Positions 16,669 to 25,360 of a stretch of 64,000 bases of DNA are shown piece by piece. Under the pieces are notes generated by a model that had not been told where the DNA came from, made no database searches, and saw only the letters and a list, made by a program, of their open reading frames with translations. How positions within the stretch are numbered: the stretch's first letter is position 1; every line of letters starts with the position of its first letter. A program made the translations under genes and the position numbers. Source of the stretch: Pseudovibrio exalbescens (GTDB lineage Bacteria > Pseudomonadota > Alphaproteobacteria > Rhizobiales > Stappiaceae); NCBI RefSeq assembly GCF_028737195.1, contig NZ_JAQZAJ010000007.1:62001-126000 (forward strand), read 5' to 3'.

Positions 16669-17412
16669 CTAGCTAGCAATCAGATCGCGGCATGCCTGGT
16701 TTTTTGGAGCATCGGCGGTGCCGATCCACATGTCCAGGAAATCCTGCAGCCACTGAAAAAGCGGCGGATCGAAGACAAAGCGGCCTTTAAAGTGATCCCT
16801 TCGCCCTTGTGCCCCCGGCAGAGACATGCGGTCTGATGCAAGTGTGGTCCAACGGTTCATCATCAGGTAGGTCAGCTCGGGATGAAATTGTATGCCGTAT
16901 GCATTCGGTCCCACGCGCATGGCCTGATTTTGATAGGTCGCCCCCTTTGCAAGCAGAGTTGCTCCGGTGGGCAGGGAGAACCCCTCCCGGTGCCACTGGT
17001 AGACCCGGTTCGGCCATTTCATGAGCGTTTTGCCCTCAACAGTGGCTTCAATGGGGTAGTAACCGATTTCCACCAAGCCGTCTTTGTGAGAGGTAACTGT
17101 GCCACCGAGATGGCGGCTTAGCATTTGAGCTCCAAGACAGATGCCAAGAAACGGTTTTTCTTCCTTCAGCGGTACGCCGATCCAGTCGATTTCTTTGGAG
17201 ATAAAGGCGTCTGGGTCATTGGCGCTCATGGGCCCGCCGAATACGACCGCGCCAACATGCCCGTCCATCGTGCTTGGCAGGCTGTCTCCAAAGCGGGGCT
17301 TGCGGATGTCCAGTTGAAAGCCGCGTTTGACCAGCTCCTGACCAACCCGACCGGGCGTGGATGTCTCCTGGTGGAGGACAATCAGGATCTTTGGCTTTTT
17401 TGCTTGGATCAT
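16669..17412 (-). CDS. Class I glutamine amidotransferase-like protein
   Basis: 247 residues from the ATG at 17412. Upstream codons in the same frame overlap the TerB-like gene and are not family-like. The class I glutamine amidotransferase triad is visible: the nucleophile Cys in GICLGAQM (about residue 92) and His in GIQFHPELT, followed by the usual acidic position. The oxyanion-type segment VFGGPMSAND precedes them. It is a stand-alone domain like those annotated GMP-synthase-like or gamma-glutamyl hydrolase-like, so the true acceptor substrate is unknown. It lies 26 bp downstream of the TerB-like gene, probably in one transcript. Confidence 0.85.
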   Translation of the reverse strand: MIQAKKPKILIVLHQETSTPGRVGQELVKRGFQLDIRKPRFGDSLPSTMDGHVGAVVFGGPMSANDPDAFISKEIDWIGVPLKEEKPFLGICLGAQMLSRHLGGTVTSHKDGLVEIGYYPIEATVEGKTLMKWPNRVYQWHREGFSLPTGATLLAKGATYQNQAMRVGPNAYGIQFHPELTYLMMNRWTTLASDRMSLPGAQGRRDHFKGRFVFDPPLFQWLQDFLDMWIGTADAPKNQACRDLIAS

Positions 17413-17438
17413 GGGTAAAATATGTTTCCTAAAGCTAT

Positions 17439-17900
17439 CTACTGTTGGTGACGCTCGCTGACTTGTTTCTTCAGCTCCATGCGCTGGCGAGATGAAACGC
17501 CCAGGAGTTCTGCGACCCGCCAAATGGTGTTGTCCTCGAACTCATGAACTGAGCCGTCGGCAAAAACCATTTCCCACATCATCTCGATGACCTTGACGCG
17601 TTCCTCTTCGCTCAATTGGCGCTTCAGGACAGAGGTGAAACCATAAAGGTCCACTGCCTCGTCATCGCGTTCTTTAGCGAGCTTGATGAGATTGTCAGTT
17701 TCTTCCTCAGACAAGCTGTAGGCATTTTTCAATGTCTTGTTGAGGGCCGAAAGCTCTTCAGTTTCCACTTCGCCATCCACAGCAATGATGTGGAACATCA
17801 AAGCCGCTGCAGCGAGACGGTGGTCATCATCTTGATAGGGCAGCTTTTCCTGCTTGCCGAGCGTGATTTCCTTTAAAAAGCTTTTCAGAGAGTTCAGCAT
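17439..17900 (-). CDS. TerB-like domain protein
   Basis: 153 residues, all alpha-helical in pattern. Two half-repeats match the TerB/DUF533-like fold: LAAAALMFHIIAVDGEVETEELSAL (about 29-53) and VIEMMWEMVFADGSVHEFEDNTIWRVAELLGVS (about 103-135). Each has the VDGEV/ADGSV acidic turn that can bind a metal ion. TerB homologues are linked to tellurite resistance and envelope stress, but single-domain versions of unknown role are common. No other ter genes are nearby. Confidence 0.82.
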   Translation of the reverse strand: MLNSLKSFLKEITLGKQEKLPYQDDDHRLAAAALMFHIIAVDGEVETEELSALNKTLKNAYSLSEEETDNLIKLAKERDDEAVDLYGFTSVLKRQLSEEERVKVIEMMWEMVFADGSVHEFEDNTIWRVAELLGVSSRQRMELKKQVSERHQQ

Positions 17901-18272
17901 ATAAGTCGCCTAAAGTAGTCACTTGAGAGTGCCAACCTAGCGCGGAGCTCCCAACCTGCCAAATTTAAAATTGCCCAGTGGCATATATTTGTTTTTCTTT
18001 GTGCCGTTTTGGACAAATACCAGATGAATCATCTAGGTATCTGTAGAATTAAATGGGGCTGGCGCTGGGGGTTGTAAATGCTCTATTGGTTAGGGCCTGT
18101 TATTCTGCGGGCTCTGCGAAGTGGGGCATTGGGAAACCTGCTCAATATGTTAGGTAGGTTCGCTTAGTCTTATTTTACACGTTTTCTCAGGGCCTGTGAG
18201 GGCTGTAAAAGTCATCTGGTGGCGCTAAAAGGTGGCTCAGGTTAATTCTGTTAAACGAGTTTGTATCTGCTT
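17901..18272. other. Intergenic region upstream of the AsmA gene
   Basis: 372 bp without a confident gene. A 29-codon open frame at 18078-18167 has GGGGG just upstream but no other support. The rest should contain divergent promoters for the TerB-like and AsmA genes. Confidence 0.5.
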
Positions 18273-21143
18273 ATGAAACCTATCGTTCCAGTGTTAGGCA
18301 TTGCGGCTGTCCTGCTTGGTGGCGGTGTGGTTGTTGCTCCGCAATTCGTTCCTCAAGATGCGATCAAGACGCTGGTCAAGGAGCAACTCGCCAAAGCGAC
18401 AGGCTGGCAGGTCCGTTTGGATGGGCGCACAACGGTTGGTGTATTTCCCGCCCCGGTTCTTCAAGTCGAAAACGTGGGCATTGCGGGGGTGGCCGCCGCG
18501 GACGGTGTTGAGTTTGCGCAGGTAGGCCGTGTTGATTTCGGCATAGGCTGGCTGGGGCTGTTCACGGGAAGCCCCTCCATCAACTCCATTGAACTTAATG
18601 ACGCGGACTTGTTCCTTGAAGTTTCGCGTGGTGGTACCCGCAGCTGGCAACCGCACGCAGCGCTTTTGAAGAGCACACCTGAGGCAAGCGCCTGGGCCTC
18701 TGCCATTTCAAGACTTCAGCAGGCCGGCATATCGCAGTTTGTTGTCAATGGCGGGCGCTTGGATTACCGCGATCAGGGGCGGGACCTGCGCTTTGAGTTG
18801 ACGAACCTACAGTTCTCAGGCGGTGTGAGTGGTGGGTCTGCTGCATTGGAGATCAAGGGCTCTGCCAATCATGACAATACGCCCTACAGCCTTTCAGCGC
18901 ATCTTGGTTCGCTGCCCGGCTTTTTGAGCGGCACTGCGACTTCAGTGAGCGCTGAACTCAAAAGCGGGGAGGCCTTGTCAGTAAACGCGGCAGGGCAACT
19001 CGCTTACAAGGATGCACCTGTTGGCTCGCTGAAGGTTACGGGAGCTGGTAACTCGCTTTCCCAAGCTGCTGGGCTGTTGGGCTTTGACGTTGCCGAAGGG
19101 CTGGAAAGCTACTCCATTGATACGCAGGTTCAGTTCTCCTCGACCGGTGTTCGAACGCGCGGCCTCAAAGGTGCTGTCAATGGATTGGATCTGACCGGGG
19201 AAGCGCAGGCGACTTATTTGGAAGACGGTATCGAACTGAAGGGGTCTCTGAATGGGGATGCCGTACCGTTTGAAACAATTCTCAGATTGGCAGGTATTGA
19301 GCAGCCCGGGTCCGGCGTCGCTGAAGTTGATTTGTCTTACCTTGCTGTAGGTCATGACATTGCGCAGCTTCAAGACAGGATGGAGCTCCTGGGAACAGCG
19401 CAGGTGCGCAATGGGCGTATCTCTGAAATTGCCCTTCCTTCTATGCTCAGCGTTGATGGGCAACACGAAGCGCTTGATGACATTGATCTGGATATTCAGT
19501 TTTCCGGTCTCAATGCGCCGACCTTGATAACGGGAAGCGCGCGTTGGCGCGGGGAGCCGCTCGCTATTGAAGGTGAGGTAGGGAACGGTGGCTTTGCGGA
19601 CCTCAAGTTTGCCGCCGAGCGATTTACCGGCGGCCTTTCTGGAAGCCTTGAAGACATTCGCCGAGCGGAGGGCCGTATTTCCTTCGCAACAGAAGATCTG
19701 CCTGAGTTCACCCGGTGGTATGGCAAGCGTTTGCCAGATTATCTTCGCGGAGATCGACTGCGTGTTTCCGGGCATTTCGCCAGTGAAGGCGATTCCCTGA
19801 ATTACCGAGATGTTGAGCTGTTCCTGGATGACTTGCGTGTGGAGGGTGGTGGTCGCATCGAGCAGGGGGAGCGGCCCAAGCTAACAGGTCGATATGCGCT
19901 TTCAGAGCTGCAACTCGACCACCTGCTGACCCGCGATGGAAGTCTTGCCGTTGGTGGGGCAGAACGCCCCTATGATTTTTCCGTGCTGCGCAACGTGGAC
20001 GTGGACTTGTCGCTGGCGTTTGATCGGTTCTCAGCCGGGGATTTGCGCGGACAACAGGGTGTCTTGCGCGCCACTTCTGAGGCGGGCCGCGTTGATGTGG
20101 AGCTGAACAAGTTGCAGCTCTATGGCGGAGATGTGACCGGCATGCTCTTGCTCAATGGTGCGACAGTTGAGCCGCAGTTTACCGCCGACCTGACCGTTAG
20201 CAATGTGAATGCTGCGCCCTTCTTTGCTGCGGTTTCTGATCTGCCCCGGGTTGATGGTGCGCTCAATGCGGTCATGAGCATTGCTTCTGAAGGGGAGGCA
20301 CTCGAGAAGCTCTGGAAGAACATGGATGGCGCCGTTAGCTTCCAACTGGGCAGCGGCGTGCTGTATGATCTTGATTTGAATTCCATGATTGCCTCGTTGA
20401 GCGCCGAGCCTGTGCGCGGCTGGCCTTTGACAGAAGGCAGCCAGACGAGTTTCCGCACTTGGGGCGCTGATGTAATGTTCGGTCAGGGCCGGGCGCAATT
20501 TCAGGGGCTCACCTTCATGAGCGATGCGGCCCTTATTGAGGGCAGCGGGGAGGTGAACCTGAGCGATGGTCGTGTCGATTGGGACTTGCAGCCGAGCCTG
20601 CTGGAAGGCGCGGAACAGGCTTCTTCATCTGAGGATGATCACCCGCATGTGGCCGTTGCAGGGACGCTGATGCGTCCGAGTTTTGCCATTGGTACGCCGG
20701 GAGAGGCCGCTGCTGCTGCCAATCTTGCCCCCGTCAATGAAAGGGTGAAGAACACCGTTGCGGCTAAACTGCGTGCGCGCTTGGCTTTGCAGGAAAAGGC
20801 AAAACAGCTGGCCCCTGTGGCCGAGCCTGCCGAACCTGTCGCGACTGCTTCTGTACCCAATGGCATCGATGGCGCGGTCATCACGCGGGATGGTCCGGTT
20901 GTGCCTTTACAAAAGCCGCAGACTGATGTTGGTGCTTTGCAGCCGGAAACCTCTGCGGACACTGCGGCTCCGAATGCAGCCACCGCCTCAGACGAGCTGA
21001 ACGCCGCCCCTCGGGAGCCCGGCTCAGCACCAGAGACGATCAGTGTTGAAGGCATTGCTTCAGGCGAGGCGGATGCAGAGGACGCACTTAGCACTTTGGA
21101 AGAAGGTTTTGGTTTGCCAGCAGGGTTCTTGACCGGACAGTAA
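18273..21143 (+). CDS. AsmA-family protein
   Basis: 956 residues from the ATG at 18273. A TTG at 18261 in frame is less likely. The N-terminus has one membrane anchor (IVPVLGIAAVLLGGGVVV) and the AsmA start signature (VKEQLAKATGWQVRLDGRTTVGVFPAPVLQVENVGI). The long beta-rich body to about residue 800 includes the AsmA-like C-terminal domain (VDVELNKLQLYGGDVTGMLLLNG, NGATVEPQFTADLTVSNVNA, VSFQLGSGVLYDLDLNSMI). AsmA/TamB-like proteins are periplasmic lipid-transfer or outer-membrane assembly factors. The last 150 residues are low-complexity Ala/Pro/Glu-rich. It is flanked by a long upstream gap and a terminator, so probably a single-gene unit. Confidence 0.9.
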   Translation: MKPIVPVLGIAAVLLGGGVVVAPQFVPQDAIKTLVKEQLAKATGWQVRLDGRTTVGVFPAPVLQVENVGIAGVAAADGVEFAQVGRVDFGIGWLGLFTGSPSINSIELNDADLFLEVSRGGTRSWQPHAALLKSTPEASAWASAISRLQQAGISQFVVNGGRLDYRDQGRDLRFELTNLQFSGGVSGGSAALEIKGSANHDNTPYSLSAHLGSLPGFLSGTATSVSAELKSGEALSVNAAGQLAYKDAPVGSLKVTGAGNSLSQAAGLLGFDVAEGLESYSIDTQVQFSSTGVRTRGLKGAVNGLDLTGEAQATYLEDGIELKGSLNGDAVPFETILRLAGIEQPGSGVAEVDLSYLAVGHDIAQLQDRMELLGTAQVRNGRISEIALPSMLSVDGQHEALDDIDLDIQFSGLNAPTLITGSARWRGEPLAIEGEVGNGGFADLKFAAERFTGGLSGSLEDIRRAEGRISFATEDLPEFTRWYGKRLPDYLRGDRLRVSGHFASEGDSLNYRDVELFLDDLRVEGGGRIEQGERPKLTGRYALSELQLDHLLTRDGSLAVGGAERPYDFSVLRNVDVDLSLAFDRFSAGDLRGQQGVLRATSEAGRVDVELNKLQLYGGDVTGMLLLNGATVEPQFTADLTVSNVNAAPFFAAVSDLPRVDGALNAVMSIASEGEALEKLWKNMDGAVSFQLGSGVLYDLDLNSMIASLSAEPVRGWPLTEGSQTSFRTWGADVMFGQGRAQFQGLTFMSDAALIEGSGEVNLSDGRVDWDLQPSLLEGAEQASSSEDDHPHVAVAGTLMRPSFAIGTPGEAAAAANLAPVNERVKNTVAAKLRARLALQEKAKQLAPVAEPAEPVATASVPNGIDGAVITRDGPVVPLQKPQTDVGALQPETSADTAAPNAATASDELNAAPREPGSAPETISVEGIASGEADAEDALSTLEEGFGLPAGFLTGQ

Positions 21144-21165
21144 TGGCGAGACCAAGGTTTCAATG

Positions 21166-21203
21166 AAAAGGCCAGCGGAATGGACTTCCCGCTGGCCTTT
21201 TTG
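21166..21203. terminator. Bidirectional terminator between asmA and the molybdenum hydroxylase genes
   Basis: AAAAGGCCAGCGG (21166-21178) pairs with CCGCTGGCCTTTTT (21189-21202). It ends against the stop codon of the converging gene at 21204. Confidence 0.9.
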
Positions 21204-23486
21204 TTACGTAAAGTCGATTTCTTTGCTAAGTGGCATGGTGCGGATGCGCTTGCCGGTTGCTGCGAAGATGGCGTTCGCCAGCGCAGCTGGTGCGGGCGGG
21301 GTGCCGGGTTCGCCTGCACCGCCCATGTGCGGGGAATTCTCCAGCAGCTCAATATGAAACGCCGGCGTTTGATGCATGCGCATTGCATCAAAGTCGTAGA
21401 AGTTGGACTGCTCCACCTCTCCGTTGCTAAAGGTAATTTCCTGACCAAGCGCCTGACTCAGGCCGAAGATGGCCCCTGAGATGAGCTGCGCCTTGAAGTT
21501 TGCAGGATCAAGCACGATGCCCGGGTCTGCAACGCACCAAACTTTCTCGATGGTGAGGTATCCATCCGATACATCCACCTGCACCACCTGAGCTACCCAT
21601 GTGCCAAATGAAATCGTATGGGCGATGCCGCGTCCTTTCCCCTCGGAAAGAGGTGAGCCCCACTCGGAAATCTCGGCAACCTTTCGAAGAACGCCTTTGG
21701 CCGGGGCATGTTCTTCGTCGTTCATCATGGTCAGCCGGAACGCCAAGGGGTCCTTGCCAGCTTTGTGTGCCGCTTCATCGATAAAGCTCTCGTGAAAAAA
21801 GCCGTTGTAGGAGTTGCCAACCGAACGCCAAAAGCCAATCGGAATGGGCAGGTCCACCTCGTGGGCCGCATAGCGCCTGTTTTCAATCGTGGTGGGTTGG
21901 TCGTAGGCACCCTCTAAAAGCAGTTTGTCGGGCCCTGCCAGCGGCACGTCCGGGAACAAGCGCCCCACCACTTTCTTGAATAGCGGCGGCACCGCAACGT
22001 CCACGTCAACGGCACTTAAATTGCCCTGTTCCGTCAAAGCACCGCGATACCTGGCGACTGCCATTGGCCGGTAAGCATCGTGGCGGGTGTCTTCTTCACG
22101 GGTCCACGTTACCTTGACCGGACGCCCATCGGTTTCTTTCGCAACGATTGCCGCATAAAGGGCATAATCCACTTCAAGGCGGCGACCAAAGCCCCCGCCA
22201 AGGTGCGTGGTGTTGACGATGATGTTCTCGCCTCCAATGCCAAAATGGCTGGCGCATACATGCCTGACCATTGTTGGGGTCTGGTTAGGGCACCAGATTT
22301 CGAGCGTCTCACCGCGCCATTGGGCCGTGGCGTTCATGGGCTCCATAGTCGCATGGGCCAAGAAAGGGACTTCGTAGGTGACTTCCAGATGCCGATCTTC
22401 AGGTGTTTGCGAGAGTACACCTTTTGGATCTCCGGAGCCGCCAAGGGAAAACGAAGCGTCTTGATTAAGTGCAGCCATGAAACGTCGTCGCATGCCCTCG
22501 GTATCCGCCGGATACTCAGCCTCTTCCCATACGACTTTGATGGCGTCTGCACCTTTGAATGCTGCCCAAGTGTTGGTAGCGATGACCGCAAGGCCATGCC
22601 CATAGCGGGAGCTCAGCGGTATCACTTTCTCCACTCCCCGTATTTGCAGCGCAGGTGCCGGGTCATGGGTCTTTACGTTTGCGCCGAACCGAGGAGACAT
22701 GCGAACTGTTGCATAAAGCATCTCCGGCAACTCCACGTCGATGCCGTAAATCGGAGCGCCGGTTACCTTCTCGCGCAGCTCTACACGCGGTTGCGACTTG
22801 CCCAGCAGCTTCCAGTCCCGAGGAGATTTCAGCTTGATGTCTGATGGCGGGGTCAGCTCTGCGGCCGTTGCTGCGACTTCCGCATAGCTTACACTTTCCC
22901 CAGACTGAGGATTGGTTATCACGCCGTTCTCGGCCTTCAAGCCCTCCGGTGCCACATCCCACTGGGCCGCTGCTGCCTGCACCAAGATTGTGCGCGCTGC
23001 AGCTCCTGCCTCTCTCATCTTCTGAAAGGCATCAATCATGGCGGAGGAACCACCTGTAACTTGAACGCCCAGGAACTTCGCGGCTACTCCCATGGTTTCG
23101 CGCGCACTTTCTGCAAGCAAGCTGGTGTCGAAGGCTGCGAAGGGGCCTCCTTCCATGAACATGGCAGAGTTGTAGTAGGCGGCGCTTGCCGGGCCATGTT
23201 CCACCTTGATCTGATCCAGCGAGACCTCAAGCTCTTCAGCCACAAGTGCGGCGAGTGTGGTTTGTGTGCCCTGTCCCATCTCTGCCCGTGGGGTGATGAT
23301 GGTAATCTCGCCCTCTTTGCTGATGGTGACATAAGGGTTGAAGACAGCATCTCCCTCAGCTTTGCGGGCATCCAGCGGATTAGCATGCGGCTTTTGGTAG
23401 AAGTAATAACCGATTGCGACGCCCCCAGCAGCAAGGGCCGCAAAACCGAGGAAGGAGCGACGGGTGATCTTTCCAAGTTTGCTCAT
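21204..23486 (-). CDS. Xanthine dehydrogenase family protein, molybdopterin-binding subunit (isoquinoline 1-oxidoreductase beta type)
   Basis: 760 residues. The N-terminus has a twin-arginine export signal (ITRRSFLGFAALAAGG, residues about 7-22), so the folded enzyme is sent to the periplasm. The rest matches the large molybdopterin-cytosine-dinucleotide subunit of the IorB/aldehyde oxidoreductase branch: EMGQGTQTTLAALVAEEL, TTHLGGGFGRRLEVDY, and SFIDEAAHKAGKDPLAFRL. It should oxidise an aldehyde or N-heterocycle by hydroxylation. The substrate is not readable. Its small [2Fe-2S] partner is 13 bp upstream. No cytochrome c subunit or XdhC-like maturation factor is next to it. Confidence 0.9.
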   Translation of the reverse strand: MSKLGKITRRSFLGFAALAAGGVAIGYYFYQKPHANPLDARKAEGDAVFNPYVTISKEGEITIITPRAEMGQGTQTTLAALVAEELEVSLDQIKVEHGPASAAYYNSAMFMEGGPFAAFDTSLLAESARETMGVAAKFLGVQVTGGSSAMIDAFQKMREAGAAARTILVQAAAAQWDVAPEGLKAENGVITNPQSGESVSYAEVAATAAELTPPSDIKLKSPRDWKLLGKSQPRVELREKVTGAPIYGIDVELPEMLYATVRMSPRFGANVKTHDPAPALQIRGVEKVIPLSSRYGHGLAVIATNTWAAFKGADAIKVVWEEAEYPADTEGMRRRFMAALNQDASFSLGGSGDPKGVLSQTPEDRHLEVTYEVPFLAHATMEPMNATAQWRGETLEIWCPNQTPTMVRHVCASHFGIGGENIIVNTTHLGGGFGRRLEVDYALYAAIVAKETDGRPVKVTWTREEDTRHDAYRPMAVARYRGALTEQGNLSAVDVDVAVPPLFKKVVGRLFPDVPLAGPDKLLLEGAYDQPTTIENRRYAAHEVDLPIPIGFWRSVGNSYNGFFHESFIDEAAHKAGKDPLAFRLTMMNDEEHAPAKGVLRKVAEISEWGSPLSEGKGRGIAHTISFGTWVAQVVQVDVSDGYLTIEKVWCVADPGIVLDPANFKAQLISGAIFGLSQALGQEITFSNGEVEQSNFYDFDAMRMHQTPAFHIELLENSPHMGGAGEPGTPPAPAALANAIFAATGKRIRTMPLSKEIDFT

Positions 23487-23499
23487 TGATCAACCCTCC

Positions 23500-23961
23500 T
23501 TACGCGCCTTGGGCTTTGGCAGCGTCTTTGATCGCCGCCTTGATCATGGGGTAGGTGCCACAACGACACAGGTTGGTCATGGCGTTGTCGATGTCCTCAT
23601 CCGTGGGGTCGGGAGTCTCATCAAGCAAGGCAACCGCTGCCAGGATCTGACCAGATTGGCAGTAGCCGCATTGCGGTACGGCATGGCGCATCCAAGCTTC
23701 CTGTACCGGGTGCAAATTGCCGTTGTGCTCCAGCCCTTCGATGGTGGTTATCGCGCCTTCGGTATCTGCCACGGCTTGCGAACAGGACCGGACGGGGAAG
23801 CCATCAATCAAGACTGTGCAGGAACCGCAGGCGGCCACACCGCACCCAAACTTGGGGCCTTTGATATTCAGGATATCGCGTAGCACCCATAGCAAGGGCA
23901 TCTCTGGATCTGCATCGACCTCATAGTCGGTTCCATTCACGGTCAACTTCATGGCTTCCAT
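23500..23961 (-). CDS. (2Fe-2S)-binding small subunit of the molybdenum hydroxylase (IorA type)
   Basis: 153 residues. A plant-type [2Fe-2S] domain (CGVAACGSCTVLIDG, with a further Cys in VRSCSQAV) is followed by the helical [2Fe-2S] domain (CGYCQSGQ and CRCGTYPMIKAAI). This is the standard arrangement of the electron-transfer subunit in this enzyme family. There is no signal peptide of its own, so it probably crosses the membrane with the Tat-signalled large subunit by hitchhiking. It is the first gene of the operon and faces the TetR gene across a 113-bp region with paired operators. Confidence 0.94.
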   Translation of the reverse strand: MEAMKLTVNGTDYEVDADPEMPLLWVLRDILNIKGPKFGCGVAACGSCTVLIDGFPVRSCSQAVADTEGAITTIEGLEHNGNLHPVQEAWMRHAVPQCGYCQSGQILAAVALLDETPDPTDEDIDNAMTNLCRCGTYPMIKAAIKDAAKAQGA

Positions 23962-23971
23962 CTCCGGCTAT

Positions 23972-23989
23972 AAGTGACTCTTGTTCACT
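23972..23989. promoter_or_regulatory. Operator copy 1 for the TetR regulator
   Basis: AAGTGACTCTTGTTCACT. It is an imperfect palindrome by itself (AGTGA with TTCACT) and is the inverted near-copy of the element at 24022-24038. It lies just upstream of the small-subunit start at 23961. Confidence 0.7.
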
Positions 23990-24021
23990 AAAGCTACGTG
24001 ATCTTGCGAAGGAGTCAATAG

Positions 24022-24038
24022 GTGAACAGGGGTCACTT
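24022..24038. promoter_or_regulatory. Operator copy 2 for the TetR regulator
   Basis: GTGAACAGGGGTCACTT, matching the reverse complement of the first copy at 15 of 17 positions. Together the two form a 67-bp inverted pair between the divergent genes, as expected if TetR represses both. Confidence 0.7.
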
Positions 24039-24074
24039 ATTGACAGCGGCGGCAAGCGAGCGTATTCCAGCTTC

Positions 24075-24743
24075 ATGGCAGAGGTTGAATTCAAGCGAGC
24101 TCGGACAGCGGCGGCGAAAGCTCAGCGCACAAAAGACCTTCTTGCAGCAGCGGGGGAGTTGCTGAAGGAAGAGGGAGTGCAAGCTGTAACGCTGAAACGC
24201 ATTGCGGAGAAGGCGGGCGTCGTAAAATCCAATGTCTATCGCTACTTCGAAAGCCGTGAAGACATCATGCTTCAGCTGCTGCTTGCTGATCTCAATGCCA
24301 TGTTGGTTGCGCTGGAACAGGCAGTCACGGGTCCGATGTCTGCCGAGGAGACAGCAGTGTTGCTTGCTCGCGGCTATTGCGGCAGTTCGAGAACGTGCCT
24401 GTTGCTGACCGAACTGGCTCCCACCTTGGAGCACAACGTCAGTCAGGAAGGGCTCAGGGCCTTCAAGCGGGTGTTGCTCGAGGTTATTACTCGTGCTTCC
24501 AGCGCGCTCCACAAAGCGCAGCCCCACCTTGAGCGGGCGCAGTGTGAGAGCCTGATCTTCAGCGTCAATGCGGTCGTCGCCGGTCTGTGGCCCGTGACCC
24601 ACCCCTGCGCCGAGCTTGAAAAGGTGATGGCTGAGGCGGAATTTTCCCGCCTCAAAGTTGATTTTGAACAAGCCTTGATTGCCAACATTCACGCGTTGCT
24701 GCTTGGCGCAGAGGCTTTCAAGGATCAGGCCTCTAGAAACTGA
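24075..24743 (+). CDS. TetR-family transcriptional regulator
   Basis: 222 residues. The N-terminal helix-turn-helix is typical (VTLKRIAEKAGVVKSNVYRYFESREDIMLQLLL, about residues 38-70). The C-terminal ligand domain resembles the TetR_C group with an FKRVLLEVITRA helix and no identifiable ligand. It is divergent from the molybdenum hydroxylase genes, and two copies of a palindromic 17-18 bp element lie in the shared promoter region, so it probably represses that operon and itself until the substrate or a related molecule binds. Its 3' end overlaps the phnN stop by 19 bp on the opposite strand. Confidence 0.9.
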   Translation: MAEVEFKRARTAAAKAQRTKDLLAAAGELLKEEGVQAVTLKRIAEKAGVVKSNVYRYFESREDIMLQLLLADLNAMLVALEQAVTGPMSAEETAVLLARGYCGSSRTCLLLTELAPTLEHNVSQEGLRAFKRVLLEVITRASSALHKAQPHLERAQCESLIFSVNAVVAGLWPVTHPCAELEKVMAEAEFSRLKVDFEQALIANIHALLLGAEAFKDQASRN

Positions 24744-25360
24744 CCCTTGAACGGCGCGTAGAAGGTGCTGATCGCCTCTGAAAGCTTGCGGACACCTTCT
24801 TCGATGGAGCCCACGTTCTCGATCCGGGCCACATTAGGAGCCGAGCCAAAAGTCATTTCGGCACGCTTCAAACGGTTGGCGATGTCCTCTGCGGTTTCGC
24901 GGCCGCGCTGGGCCAACCGTTCTGCAAGCACTTCCACTGGAGCCGTTATATGCACCACCAGTACATGCTCATACTTGAGCAGAGCATATGGAATGATCCT
25001 TCGAGAGCCGTTGGCGATTGCGACACCGCCAGCTGCAATGTGGGCATCAACCGATTTGGGCAGCGCATATAGAAGGTTGTGTGCGGCCCATGAGAGAGCC
25101 ACTTCGTCCTTCTTGATCATCGCTTCCAGTTCAGTATAGCCGACTTCTTCGTGGTCTTCGCTGCCAGCTTCTGCCGGCCGCGTAATCAGTCGCTTTACGA
25201 ACATCAGCTCGTTGTGGCCTGCGGCGTCCGCCTTGAAACCGTCAATCAGGGAATCCTTGCCAGCTCCGCTTGGGCCCACAACAATGACCAGGCCACCGGG
25301 GCCGAGCTTTTCCTCGGCCCTGCTTTCACTTGGTGTTGATCTGCGCTGATCAGGCAACAC
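24725..25360 (-). CDS. phnN: Ribose 1,5-bisphosphokinase PhnN
   Basis: 211 residues if it starts at the GTG at 25360, which overlaps the end of phnM by 11 bp. Longer frames read into phnM and are unlikely. The P-loop is GPSGAGKDSL at about residues 27-36, followed by a guanylate-kinase-like fold (RLITRPAE, EVGYTELEAMIKKDEVALSWAAH, NGSRRI). PhnN phosphorylates ribose 1,5-bisphosphate to PRPP, the last step that returns the ribose of C-P lyase products to metabolism. It is the last gene of the phosphonate operon. Confidence 0.9.
   Translation of the reverse strand: MLPDQRRSTPSESRAEEKLGPGGLVIVVGPSGAGKDSLIDGFKADAAGHNELMFVKRLITRPAEAGSEDHEEVGYTELEAMIKKDEVALSWAAHNLLYALPKSVDAHIAAGGVAIANGSRRIIPYALLKYEHVLVVHITAPVEVLAERLAQRGRETAEDIANRLKRAEMTFGSAPNVARIENVGSIEEGVRKLSEAISTFYAPFKGQFLEA

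Noticed and set aside
17439-17900. Tellurite-resistance operon
   Set aside because: Only one TerB-like domain is present; terC, terD and others are missing.
18078-18167. 29-codon open frame (hydrophobic, basic) before the AsmA gene
   Set aside because: A GGGGG lies upstream, but the frame is short, and nothing else supports translation. Only conservation could rescue it.
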